Source of the DNA: Hymenobacter gummosus
GTDB lineage: Bacteria > Bacteroidota > Bacteroidia > Cytophagales > Hymenobacteraceae
NCBI RefSeq assembly: GCF_003970915.1
Contig: NZ_RXOF01000019.1
Coordinates: 1-64,000 of the forward strand
Direction: 5' to 3'
Length of the DNA: 64,000 nucleotides
How positions within the stretch are numbered: the stretch's first letter is position 1; the number at the start of each line of letters is the position of its first letter. A program made the translations under genes and the position numbers. A model generated the notes under the pieces. The model had not been told where the DNA came from and searched no databases. It worked only from the letters and a program-made list of their open reading frames with translations. This document shows positions 23,039-31,533 of this stretch, piece by piece.

Positions 23039-24004
23039 ATGCGCTTTTCTACCCTCAGCCTGGCGGCCACCCTGCTATTTACCGGTCTGACGGCCTCGGC
23101 CCAGACGTTCAATTCGCCCGGCGAGTACAACAACTTCATCGTGGCCGAGCAGCGGGCCATGCTCAAGAAAAACCTGCGCTACATCAGCAAATCGGCCCAC
23201 TCCGACAACGAGAAGAAAATCGACTCGAAGCGCATGGAGCTGGTGAAGCAGACCGAGCAGAGCCTCAACAAGCTGGCCAAGATGCCCGCCTTCAAGGACG
23301 ACAAGGGCTTCAAGGAGCAGACCACCGAGGCCTTCTACCAGCTACTGAAGGTGTACTCGGAAGACTACAAGGCCGTGGACATGCTGGCCGGTACTCGCAC
23401 GGCCACCGTGGAGAACATGGAGCAGTACTTCCGGCTGCAGGAAGTGGCCGAGCACAAGCTGCAGGTTATCAACGACTCGGTGGACGCGGCCCAGCAGCGC
23501 TTCGCCAAGCGCCACGGCATGACCATCGGCGAGGACCCCGAGGGCAAGCGGCTGGCCAAGTACATGCAGCAGGTATCGGAGGTGAATGCCTACCAGCACA
23601 AGGTGTACCTGGCCCAGTTCCGCACCGAAAAAGCCAACGCCAAGCTCCACGACGCCCTGCAGGCCCAGGACGCGGCCGGCTTCGAGGCGGCCCGGCAGCA
23701 GCTGCTCACCGACGCCAAAACCGCCCTGGCCGAGCTGGCCGCCGTGCCCGCTTTCCGCGGCAAGGACGGGCAGTACCGCGACGCGGCCAAGGCCCTGGTG
23801 ACGTTCTACGCCGGCATGTGCGAAAAGCAGTTTGTGCAGATGCAGGAGCTGATGACGCGCAAGGACCAGCTCAGCAAGAGCGACGTGACGACCTACAACG
23901 CCTGCATCAACCAGCTGAACACCGGCGGCCAGAAGTTCGGCGAAGCCTACAACCGCGCCGGCAATGCCTTCATGGCCGCCTACGTGCCCGTGTTCAACGA
24001 CTAA
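23039..24004 (+). CDS. secreted helical protein (possibly LIC11966 family)
   Basis: A 321-residue exported protein with signal peptide 1-21 (cleaved after ASA). The mature part is almost entirely helical, rich in Lys, Gln, Glu and Ala, and contains two similar halves (KMPAFKDDKGFKEQTTEAFYQLL and AVPAFRGKDGQYRDAAKALVTFY), pointing to an internal duplication. Two cysteines lie near the C terminus. The composition recalls bacterial LIC11966-type surface proteins, from memory only. It closes the gene row begun at 20470 and is followed by a palindromic element with its own hairpin. Confidence 0.6.
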   Translation: MRFSTLSLAATLLFTGLTASAQTFNSPGEYNNFIVAEQRAMLKKNLRYISKSAHSDNEKKIDSKRMELVKQTEQSLNKLAKMPAFKDDKGFKEQTTEAFYQLLKVYSEDYKAVDMLAGTRTATVENMEQYFRLQEVAEHKLQVINDSVDAAQQRFAKRHGMTIGEDPEGKRLAKYMQQVSEVNAYQHKVYLAQFRTEKANAKLHDALQAQDAAGFEAARQQLLTDAKTALAELAAVPAFRGKDGQYRDAAKALVTFYAGMCEKQFVQMQELMTRKDQLSKSDVTTYNACINQLNTGGQKFGEAYNRAGNAFMAAYVPVFND

Positions 24005-24034
24005 GAGAAAGGCTCGGGCTGGCAAGGCAAAGAA

Positions 24035-24249
24035 CGTCATCCTGAGCCCAAGCGAAGGACCTTCCTCGTACCCGGCACCGCCGCTGATGCCAACGTGAAG
24101 GCGCTAATCGACGGGAACGACAAAGCGCAGCTACTACCAAAACTTAGTGGCTGCGCTTGTTTTGTTGCTCGCGTAACAGGCGTCTGCACTTTGTCTGCCA
24201 CGGCAGTGCAGGGCCCGAGGAAGGTCCTTCGCTTGGGCTCAGAATGACG
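24035..24249. repeat. GTCATCCTGAGC element, copy 1 (215 bp)
   Basis: Inverted 34-bp ends (24035-24068 and 24216-24249, one mismatch) surround a central hairpin at 24123-24158, AAGCGCAGCTACTA against TTAGTGGCTGCGCTT. Copies 2 and 3 are at 26294 and 56644. The stem here differs from theirs but stays paired (one G-T). There is no coding content. I recall similar GTCATCCTGAGC-type repeats in many bacterial genomes. Confidence 0.82.
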
Positions 24250-24391
24250 GGCTGGGTTGGCCGCCTATCTGCTCACACCAGCCAGCTCATCGAAACCACG
24301 CGGTTGTAGGAGCCAAAAGCCCCGGCGCATGGTGCGGAGTCGGGGCAAACCGCGTACTTTCCGGCTGCTGAACCTCAACCTTTCCCGCGGC

Positions 24392-25312
24392 ATGTTTTAC
24401 CTGATTCCGCTGCTCCTGCTGGCGCTGCTCCTGTTTCTCTCCTTTGTCGTGGTGCAGCAGGGCACCGTGGCCGTCATTACCATTTTCGGCAAGTACCAGC
24501 GCATCATGCGGCCGGGCCTGAACCTGAAGATTCCCTTCATCGAGTTCGTCTACAAGCGCATCAGCATCCAGAACCGCTCCCTCGAACTCTCCTTCCAGGC
24601 CATTACCAGCGACCAGGCCAACGTAAACTTCAAGGCCATGCTGGTGTACGCGGTGCTGAACCAGGAGGAAGAGTCCATCAAGAACGTAGCCTTCAAGTTT
24701 GTGGACGAGGTGAGCCTGATGCAGGCCCTGGTGCGCACCGTGGAGGGCAGCATCCGCACCTTCGTGGCCACGCAGCGGCAGGCGGCCGTGCTCAGCCTGC
24801 GCGGCGAAATCGTGGCCCACGTGAAGGAGCAGCTGGATTCGACCCTGGAAACCTGGGGCTACCACCTTATCGACTTGCAGCTCAACGACATTGCCTTCGA
24901 CGAGGAAATCATGCGCTCCATGGCCAAGGTGGTGGCCTCCAACAACCTGCGCGCCGCCGCCGAAAACGAGGGCCAGGCCCTGCTCATTACCAAAACCAAG
25001 GCCGCCGAAGCCGAGGGCAACGCCATCAAGATTGCGGCCGAGGCCGAGAAGATTGCTGCCCAGCTGCGCGGGCAGGGCGTGGCCCTGTTCCGGGAGGAAG
25101 TCACCAAGGGCATGGCCCACGCCGTGCAGGAGCTGACCGACAACAACCTCGACCCCTCGCTGGTGTACTTCTCCATGTGGACCGAGGCCATCAAGCACTT
25201 CGCCGAGCAGGGAAAGGGCAACGTCATCTTCCTCGACGGCTCGAACGAGGGCATGCAGAAAAGCATGCAGCAGCTGATGGCCATGCAGCAGCTGCCCCGT
25301 AACCCGCGCTAG
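24392..25312 (+). CDS. SPFH/Band 7 (prohibitin-like) membrane protein
   Basis: A 306-residue SPFH protein. The ATG at 24392 starts directly with a transmembrane segment (about 2-24); an upstream in-frame start would add 45 unlikely residues. The Band 7 domain follows (VVQQGTVAVITIFGKYQRIM, GLNLKIPFIEFVYKRIS, VEGSIRTFVATQRQ, LDSTLETWGYHLIDLQLNDI). A Glu/Ala-rich coiled coil follows (AAENEGQALLITKTKAAEAE onward). Such proteins form oligomeric rings in the inner membrane and scaffold proteases or lipid domains, usually with an NfeD partner; none is adjacent. It is flanked by paralogue clusters but unrelated to them. Confidence 0.9.
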   Translation: MFYLIPLLLLALLLFLSFVVVQQGTVAVITIFGKYQRIMRPGLNLKIPFIEFVYKRISIQNRSLELSFQAITSDQANVNFKAMLVYAVLNQEEESIKNVAFKFVDEVSLMQALVRTVEGSIRTFVATQRQAAVLSLRGEIVAHVKEQLDSTLETWGYHLIDLQLNDIAFDEEIMRSMAKVVASNNLRAAAENEGQALLITKTKAAEAEGNAIKIAAEAEKIAAQLRGQGVALFREEVTKGMAHAVQELTDNNLDPSLVYFSMWTEAIKHFAEQGKGNVIFLDGSNEGMQKSMQQLMAMQQLPRNPR

Positions 25313-25445
25313 GCGGCCGGCTGCGCCCCGCCGCTGGCTGCTTTAAGGGGCAAAATTCATCTTTCAGTAACCCGCGCCCGCGTTTCCGGCCCAACGGAAG
25401 CGCGGGCGCTGCGTTTAACAGGCTTCCACTGCTTCCTCCGTGCCC

Positions 25446-26270
25446 ATGCGCCTACCGTTTACCCTCTGCCTGCTGGGCGGCCTCGTGGCCGGACCGCTGG
25501 CCGCCCAGCAAGTACCCAACCTGCCCGTGGTGGCCGTGCTCGACGAGCTGCGCGACAAACCCACCGCCCTGCGCTACTACGACCAGTGGTGGGCCCCGCT
25601 GCCCTCGGCCGAGGGCGCCGCCTGCTACGACGTGCTGCAGCGCCAGGACAGCGCCGGCGTCAACTGGCACGTGCGCCGCTACGATATAGCCACGAAACGC
25701 CCGCTGCTGGACTTGGGCTTCAGCGGCCCGCTGCCCTGGGCCGTGCCCGAGGGCCGCAGCCGGCAGTGGTACCCCTCGGGGCAGCTGCGCGAGGAAGCCA
25801 GCTACCGCAAGGGCATGGCCGAGGGGCGGCTGCGCACCCTGTACCCCGACGGCAAGCCCCGCCGCATCGTGGACTACTACCGCCAGCGCGTAGCCAAGGC
25901 CGAGTGCTTCGACGCGGCCGGGGAAGCCGTGGAATGCCCCGCTTACCACACCTTCGCCCAGCTGCCCGCCGACGGGGCCAGCCCCGACGTGGTGGAGCGT
26001 ATTGCCCAAACCTACCCGCAGCACCTGCCCGCCGGCTTCAGCCGCGCCGGCAAGGGGGCCGTGTACTTCGCCTTCTACGTCGATACCCTGGGCCGGGCCC
26101 AGGCCCCGCGCATCCTGCGCAGCGACGACGAGGGCCTGAGCGCGGCCGTGCTGGAAGCCATTCGCCGCCTGCCCACCTTTGAGCCCGCCCGCCAGGAAGG
26201 CCGGCTCACCCACGACGCCGTCGAGGGTTTTGTGCTCTACAGCCCCGCCGTGGCCAAGCGCCGCAAGTAG
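25446..26270 (+). CDS. exported MORN-like/TonB-C domain protein 4
   Basis: A 274-residue exported protein with a signal peptide ending near AAQQ (residue 20). It shares the PLPSAEGAACYDVLQRQDSAG, YPSGQLREEASYRKGMAEG and FEPARQEG blocks with the next paralogue at 26518; the two clearly arose by duplication. The C-terminal 80 residues are TonB-C-like but diverged: the usual FPGG entry is replaced by a charged stretch. Function is unknown, perhaps an envelope-associated partner. It is bounded downstream by a palindromic element. Confidence 0.7.
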   Translation: MRLPFTLCLLGGLVAGPLAAQQVPNLPVVAVLDELRDKPTALRYYDQWWAPLPSAEGAACYDVLQRQDSAGVNWHVRRYDIATKRPLLDLGFSGPLPWAVPEGRSRQWYPSGQLREEASYRKGMAEGRLRTLYPDGKPRRIVDYYRQRVAKAECFDAAGEAVECPAYHTFAQLPADGASPDVVERIAQTYPQHLPAGFSRAGKGAVYFAFYVDTLGRAQAPRILRSDDEGLSAAVLEAIRRLPTFEPARQEGRLTHDAVEGFVLYSPAVAKRRK

Positions 26271-26293
26271 ACCCCTGTGGCGGTCCGTCGTTT

Positions 26294-26474
26294 GTCATCC
26301 TGAGCGCAGCGAAGGACCTTCCTCCAACCCAGCACCAACTAATAAGCGCAGCCACCAACGTCCTATCGTTGGTGGCTGCGCTTCTTTTATGCCCTGACTT
26401 TATAATAGCGTTAGAAGAATGTATCAGCGGCGGTGCGGGGTAGGAGGAAGGTCCTTCGCTCTGCCTAGGATAAC
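26294..26474. repeat. GTCATCCTGAGC element, copy 2 (181 bp)
   Basis: Ends 26294-26325 and 26443-26474 are inverted with four mismatches. The core is a perfect 17-bp hairpin, AAGCGCAGCCACCAACG against CGTTGGTGGCTGCGCTT (26344-26383), followed by CTTTTAT, so it could end transcription from the gene at 25446. Confidence 0.82.
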
Positions 26475-26517
26475 TAACAACGCCTGCCGAAGAAGGACAC
26501 TTATGTATCTTGGCCGC

Positions 26518-27351
26518 ATGGCTACTCTTTTACCCAAGCTCGTCGTTTCCGCCGCCCTCGGGCTGCTTGCCACCGCTGCGGCGGCCCAGGTGAAAACCAT
26601 CACTGCCCCCGAGCAGCTGGACGGCCAGCGCGTGGCCGTGCGCTACCTCGACCGGCACCTGGTGCCGCTGCCCTCGGCCGAAGGCGCCTACGCCTACGAC
26701 GTCATTCGCCGGGCCGACAGCCTGGGGGTACGCTGGCGGGTGCGGCGCTTCACCGTGCAGGGCCACCAGCAGCTGCTCGACGCGGGTTTCAGCAGCGAAA
26801 TGCCCTGGGTGACGCCCCACGCCCGCAGCCGCGAGTGGTACCCCTCGGGGCAGCTGCGCGAGGACGTGAGCTACCGCCTCGGCAAGCCCGATGGGCCCAT
26901 GAAAACCTACTACCCCTCGGGCAAGCTGCGCCGCGACCAGCAGAACAAGGCGGGCACGGTGGTCAAGAGCGAGTGTTTCGGGCCGGAAGGCCAGGCGCTG
27001 GACGAGTGCCCCGGCTACCGCACCGCCGCCAAGCTGCCCGGCAAGGGCGCGGGCCAGGCCATCCTGTTTCAGAGCGCGCAGAAGCAGTTTGCGCAGTTTG
27101 TGCCCAAAACCTTTACCCGCGCCACCGACGCCACCGTGCACCTGGCCTTTCGCGTCGACAGCCTGGGCTACGTGCACGACGCGCGCGTGCTGGCCTCCGA
27201 CGACCCCCAGCTGAACGCGGCCGCCCTGGAAACCGTGCGCAAGCTCCCGCGCCTGACGCCCGCCACCGAGGAAGGCCAGCCGGTGAGCAGCGTGATGGAG
27301 GGCGACTTTTTCTATTACCCCTCGCGCCGCACGGCGGCCAAGGAAGAATAG
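26518..27351 (+). CDS. exported MORN-like/TonB-C domain protein 5
   Basis: A 277-residue exported protein, paralogue of the gene at 25446 (shared PLPSAEGAYAYDVIRRADS, SREWYPSGQLREDVSYR, YYPSGKLRRDQQN). The ATG at 26518 puts a good signal peptide first (cleavage after AAAAQ); an in-frame ATG at 26503 is possible. The TonB-C-like end (ATVHLAFRVDSLGYVHDARV) is weak. The pair with protein 4 is separated by a GTCATCCTGAGC element. Confidence 0.7.
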   Translation: MATLLPKLVVSAALGLLATAAAAQVKTITAPEQLDGQRVAVRYLDRHLVPLPSAEGAYAYDVIRRADSLGVRWRVRRFTVQGHQQLLDAGFSSEMPWVTPHARSREWYPSGQLREDVSYRLGKPDGPMKTYYPSGKLRRDQQNKAGTVVKSECFGPEGQALDECPGYRTAAKLPGKGAGQAILFQSAQKQFAQFVPKTFTRATDATVHLAFRVDSLGYVHDARVLASDDPQLNAAALETVRKLPRLTPATEEGQPVSSVMEGDFFYYPSRRTAAKEE

Positions 27352-27523
27352 GAGGGTAGCGCCGTCCGGCTGCGGGCCAAATGCCCGGGGGCAGCGTGGT
27401 CTGGCGCTTCGCGCTGCCCCCGGGCAGGCCCAAATCGGCCCGCCAGCGCGTAAAAAAGCGCCGGGGTTTCTAACTTGCAGCTTCGACGGCCGCGCCGCTG
27501 CGTTGCCCGTCGCTCATTCCCCT

Positions 27524-28984
27524 ATGGACGAAAGCATCAAATCGAAATACCAGCCGGTTATCGGGCTGGAAGTGCACGCGCAGCTGCTCACCCGCAGCAA
27601 AATGTACTCGGCGGACGAAAACGAGTACGGCGCCCTGCCCAACTCCAACCTCTCCGTCATTACCCTGGGCCACCCCGGCACCTTGCCGCGCATCAACCGC
27701 ACGGCCGTGGAGTACGCCATCAAGATGGGCCTGGCTACCAACTGCCAGATTACGCGCGACAACCTGTTTGCGCGCAAAAACTACTTCTACCCCGACCTGC
27801 CCAAGGGCTACCAGATTACCCAGGACAAAACCCCGCTCTGCACCAAGGGCCACGTGGATATCCGCCTGGCCGACGGGACGGTAAAGCCCGTCGGCATCAC
27901 GCGCATTCACATGGAGGAAGACGCGGGCAAATCGATGCACCTGGCCGGGGAAGTGGAGACGCTGGTGGACCTCAACCGCGCCGGCGTGCCGCTCATCGAA
28001 ATCGTGTCGGAGCCCGACATCCGGGATGCCGACGAGGCCTACGCCTACCTCTCCGAAATCAAGAAGCTGGTGCAGTACCTCGATATCTGCGACGGCAACA
28101 TGGAGGAAGGCTCGTTGCGCTGCGACGCCAATATCTCGGTGATGCTCAAGGGCGCCACCAAGTTCGGCACCAAGGTGGAGGTGAAAAACATGAACTCCTT
28201 CCGCAACGTGCAGCGCGCCATCGAGCACGAAATCGAGCGGCAGATTGCCCTGCTCGAAGCCGGCGAAGAAGTGGTGAGCCAGACCCGCGGCTTCGACGCC
28301 ACCACCGGCACCACCCAGGCCCAGCGCACCAAGGAGACGATGAACGACTACCGGTACTTCCCGGAGCCGGACCTGCCCCCGGTCATCGTCGACGACGAGT
28401 GGCTGCACCGCGTGCAGAGCGAGCTGCCGGCCCTGCCCCAGCAGCTCTACGCCCGCTTTACCGGCGAGCTGGGCCTCTCGGACTATGACGCCAACGTGCT
28501 CATCGCCGACAAGGAAGTGGCCCTGTACTTCGACGAGCTGACGCGCCTGACGCCCAACGCCAAGGCCGCCGCCAACTGGATTTCGGGCCCGGTAAAGTCG
28601 TTCCTGAACGAGCGCGCCCTCACCATCACGGAATTCCCGCTGACGCCCCAGCACCTGGCCGACATCATCGCGCTGCTCGACGAGAACAAAATTAACTCCT
28701 CGGTGGCCCGCCAGCAGCTCTTCCCGCACCTGCTGGAAAACTCCTCGCTCTCGGCTGCCGAAGCCGCCGACAAGCTCGGGCTGCTGCAGCAAGCCGACTC
28801 GGGCGAGCTGGCGGCCCTGGTGCAGCAGGTTATCGACGCCAACCCGGCCAAGGTGGCCGAGTACCGCGCCGGCAAGAAAAACCTGCTGGGCATGTTCATG
28901 GGCGACCTGATGAAGCTCACCAAAGGCAAGGCCGACCCCAAACTCTCCAACCAGCTGCTGCGCGACAAGCTGGAACAGGCTTAA
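27524..28984 (+). CDS. gatB: aspartyl/glutamyl-tRNA amidotransferase subunit B
   Basis: A 486-residue GatB, starting at the ATG at 27524. The GatCAB complex converts Glu-tRNA-Gln (and Asp-tRNA-Asn) into Gln- or Asn-tRNA. Hallmarks are VIGLEVHAQLLTRSKMYS at the N terminus, LPKGYQITQ, RIHMEEDAGK, GVPLIEIVSEPDI, EGSLRCDANIS, KVEVKNMNSFRNVQRAIEHE and MNDYRYFPEPDLPP. The C-terminal YqeY/GatB tail domain (YRAGKKNLLGMFMGDLMK) is present, so the protein is full length. gatA and gatC are not in the window, as is common in this phylum. A terminator follows. Confidence 0.97.
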   Translation: MDESIKSKYQPVIGLEVHAQLLTRSKMYSADENEYGALPNSNLSVITLGHPGTLPRINRTAVEYAIKMGLATNCQITRDNLFARKNYFYPDLPKGYQITQDKTPLCTKGHVDIRLADGTVKPVGITRIHMEEDAGKSMHLAGEVETLVDLNRAGVPLIEIVSEPDIRDADEAYAYLSEIKKLVQYLDICDGNMEEGSLRCDANISVMLKGATKFGTKVEVKNMNSFRNVQRAIEHEIERQIALLEAGEEVVSQTRGFDATTGTTQAQRTKETMNDYRYFPEPDLPPVIVDDEWLHRVQSELPALPQQLYARFTGELGLSDYDANVLIADKEVALYFDELTRLTPNAKAAANWISGPVKSFLNERALTITEFPLTPQHLADIIALLDENKINSSVARQQLFPHLLENSSLSAAEAADKLGLLQQADSGELAALVQQVIDANPAKVAEYRAGKKNLLGMFMGDLMKLTKGKADPKLSNQLLRDKLEQA

Positions 28985-29009
28985 GCCGGCTTGCCCACTT
29001 GCAACCTCG

Positions 29010-29044
29010 AACCCACCGATTGGCCTCCATCGGTGGGTTTCTTG
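29010..29044 (+). terminator. gatB terminator
   Basis: AACCCACCGAT pairs perfectly with ATCGGTGGGTT around an eight-base loop, followed by TCTTGTTTC. It lies 25 bases after the gatB stop. Confidence 0.8.
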
Positions 29045-29068
29045 TTTCATTTCGCTTGCTAGTATTCG

Positions 29069-30199
29069 ATGTCCACAATTCGTATGGCCGCCCTGGCTCT
29101 GCTGGGTACGACTGCCCTGCCGACCTTCGCGCAGCAGAAAATGCCCGCCACCCGCCGCGCCCCGGCGCCCAACTTTGCAGTCAGCGGGCAGCTCAGCCAC
29201 GCGCCGGCCGGTACGCGGGTGCTCCTTGCCACCGCCGGCCGCCAGCCAGTAGTCCTCGACTCCGCCGCCACCGATGCCGCCGGCCGCTTCCGGCTGCGCG
29301 GCGCGGTGCCCGGGCCCGACGTGTACGTGCTGCAGGTGCGGGGGCAGCGGCCCACCACCGGCCTGGCCCTGGCTCCCGGCAGCCGCCTGCAGGTGCGCGC
29401 CGACGCCGCCCAGCTCTGGCGCACGGGCGAAGTCACGGGCTCGGCCGAAGCCGCGGCGCTGTCGGCCCTGAACCGGGAACACGCCCGGCTGATGGCCCAC
29501 ATCGAGGAGCTGGCCCAGCAGCGCGGGCAAACCGCCGATACGGCCGTCCAGCGCCGTATTCAGCGCGACTGGGACGCCACCATGGCCGCCTTCGGGGCGG
29601 CGAACCTGCGGCTGGCCCGCGGCTCGTCGTACCTGGCGCCGTACGCCGTGTACACCTACCTGAGCGGCGTCGGCTCCGACGTGGCTTTTGTCGATTCGGC
29701 CACCGCGCGCTACGCCCGGCAGTGGCCCGCCTCGCCCTACACCAAGAAGCTTCTGCAACTGCAAGACAGGCGCCGCGCCACGGCCATCGGGCAGCCGGCC
29801 CCGCCGGTAGTGCTGGCCGACCCGCAGGGGCAGCGCATGGCCCTGAGCAGCCTGCGCGGCCAGTATGTGTTGCTGGATTTCTGGGCCTCGTGGTGCGGCC
29901 CCTGCCGCCAGGAAAACGCCCACCTCGTGCAGCTGTACCGGCAGTACCGGGCCAAGGGCTTCGCGGTGTACAGCGTGTCGGTCGACAGCAAGAAGGCCGA
30001 CTGGCTCAAGGCCATCGAGCAAGACGGGCTAACCTGGCCGCAGGTGCTCGACGAGCCGGGGGAGCGGAGCGTGGCCGCCAACAGCTACGACGTGATGGAG
30101 TACCCCACCACGTTTCTGCTGGACCGGGAAGGGCGCATCCTCGCGAAAAACCTGAGCGGCGCGGCCCTGGATAAGAAGCTGGCCGAGCTGCTGCCCTAG
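29069..30199 (+). CDS. DUF4369-TlpA thioredoxin 1
   Basis: A 376-residue exported protein with a signal peptide (about 1-21). Residues 38-130 form a DUF4369-like beta domain (FAVSGQLSHAPAGTRVLL, SAATDAAGRFRLRG). A helical spacer follows. The C-terminal 130 residues are a TlpA/AhpC-type thioredoxin with active-site C276-GP-C279 in FWASWCGPC, then SVSVDSKK and the cis-proline loop YPTTFLLD. It probably reduces or exchanges disulfides of periplasmic proteins. It is the first of five tandem paralogues and was not seen fused to a cytochrome or other partner. Confidence 0.88.
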   Translation: MSTIRMAALALLGTTALPTFAQQKMPATRRAPAPNFAVSGQLSHAPAGTRVLLATAGRQPVVLDSAATDAAGRFRLRGAVPGPDVYVLQVRGQRPTTGLALAPGSRLQVRADAAQLWRTGEVTGSAEAAALSALNREHARLMAHIEELAQQRGQTADTAVQRRIQRDWDATMAAFGAANLRLARGSSYLAPYAVYTYLSGVGSDVAFVDSATARYARQWPASPYTKKLLQLQDRRRATAIGQPAPPVVLADPQGQRMALSSLRGQYVLLDFWASWCGPCRQENAHLVQLYRQYRAKGFAVYSVSVDSKKADWLKAIEQDGLTWPQVLDEPGERSVAANSYDVMEYPTTFLLDREGRILAKNLSGAALDKKLAELLP

Positions 30200-30265
30200 G
30201 CCAAAGCGCCCCGGTTGCGCGCCGGCGCGTATCTTGCCGGTCTTCCATTTTCCGTGCCCCGATTT

Positions 30266-31399
30266 ATGCCGCTCAAACCGTATTCTGCCCTGGCGCTGGC
30301 CGCGCTGCTGGCCACGCCGGCCCTGGCCCAACAGCCCCGCAAAGCCGCCAAAACCACCAAGCCCGCCCCCAACTACGAGCTGCGCGGGACCCTGCAGAGC
30401 GCCCCAACGGGCAGCAAGGTGTACGTGGTCGACTACAACGACGGCCGCGCCACCCGGCTCGATTCGGCCACGGTGGACGCCAAGGGACAATTCAGCCTGC
30501 GCGGCACGGTGGCTGAGCCCGCCGTGTATTACCTGGGCGCGGAGCAGAAGCAGGAGCTGCTGGCCGTGCCGCTGGCCGCCGGCACCAAGCTCGACGTCAG
30601 GGGTAATGCCGAGAAGCTGGCCGCCTCGGGCGCGGCTACGGGCAGCCCCGAAGCCGAAGCCCTGGCCACCCTGCAGCGGGCCCGCATGGAAAACGCCAGG
30701 AAAAGCATGGAGCTGCGCCAGCGCTACCGCGGCACCGCCGACGACGCGGCCCGCGCCGCCATCGAGCGGGAAGCCGAGGCGCTGGACGCCCAGCTGACGG
30801 CCCTGACCAAGCAAATGGCCCGCCGCCCTACTTACTTGGCCCCGTTTGCTGCCCTCAGCCTGCTCGGCGACGACGCCCAGACCGCCTTTCTCGACTCGGT
30901 GACGGCCGTGTACCAGAAAATCCAGCCCGTGTCGCGCTACACCAAGGCCCTGCTGGCCCACCAGGCCCGGCAGCGGGCCACCGCCGTGGGCGCCACCGCC
31001 CCCGATATCCGGCTCACCGGCGTCGACGGCAAGATTATTCCGCTCAGCTCCCTGCGCGGCAAGTACGTGATGATTGACTTCTGGGCCTCCTGGTGCGGGC
31101 CCTGCCGCCAGGAAAACCCCAACGTGGTGAAGCTCTACAACGCCTACAAAAGCAAGGGCTTTGAAATCTACGGCGTGTCGCTGGACCAGGACAAGGCCAA
31201 GTGGCAGAAAGCCATTGAGACGGACGGCCTGGCCTGGACGCAGGTGTCGGATTTGAAGGGCTGGCAGTCGGCCGCCGGGCAGGCCTACGGCGTGCAGTCC
31301 ATCCCGGCCACCGTGCTCATCGACCCGCAGGGCCGCATCGTGGCCAAAAACCTGCGCGGCGAGGCCCTGGAAAAGAAGGTAGCCGAGCTGCTGCACTAG
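30266..31399 (+). CDS. DUF4369-TlpA thioredoxin 2
   Basis: A 377-residue paralogue. The ATG at 30266 is chosen since it opens the signal peptide (cleaved after ALAQ). The DUF4369-like domain starts at YELRGTLQSAPTGSKVYVV, and the thioredoxin domain has C277-GP-C280. It shares GVSLDQDKAKWQKAIETDGL and DLKGWQSAAGQAYGVQSIP with paralogue 5, so these two are the closest pair. The cis-proline loop reads IPATVLID. A long hairpin terminator follows. Confidence 0.9.
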   Translation: MPLKPYSALALAALLATPALAQQPRKAAKTTKPAPNYELRGTLQSAPTGSKVYVVDYNDGRATRLDSATVDAKGQFSLRGTVAEPAVYYLGAEQKQELLAVPLAAGTKLDVRGNAEKLAASGAATGSPEAEALATLQRARMENARKSMELRQRYRGTADDAARAAIEREAEALDAQLTALTKQMARRPTYLAPFAALSLLGDDAQTAFLDSVTAVYQKIQPVSRYTKALLAHQARQRATAVGATAPDIRLTGVDGKIIPLSSLRGKYVMIDFWASWCGPCRQENPNVVKLYNAYKSKGFEIYGVSLDQDKAKWQKAIETDGLAWTQVSDLKGWQSAAGQAYGVQSIPATVLIDPQGRIVAKNLRGEALEKKVAELLH

Positions 31400-31419
31400 C
31401 GCCAGCAGCCCCGCACCGT

Positions 31420-31462
31420 GCACAAAACCCACCGCTGGCTTGGCCGGCGGTGGGTTTTGTGC
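31420..31462 (+). terminator. terminator after thioredoxin 2
   Basis: GCACAAAACCCACCG pairs with CGGTGGGTTTTGTGC around a short internal loop; the stem contains its own T-run and is followed by TTTATT. Confidence 0.8.
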
Positions 31463-31533
31463 TTTATTCGCCGACCCGAATATTGTCCGCCCGGCTTTGC
31501 TCGGATTATTCTTCTCCTATCACTTCTTTCCGC

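Noticed and set aside
27470-30022. 850-codon antisense reading frame across gatB and thioredoxin 1
   Set aside because: It is an artefact of GC-rich third positions. The protein is His/Gly/Val-rich low complexity, while the opposite strand encodes clear GatB and TlpA motifs. The same reasoning removes the long frames at 44688-45930 and 47129-48784.
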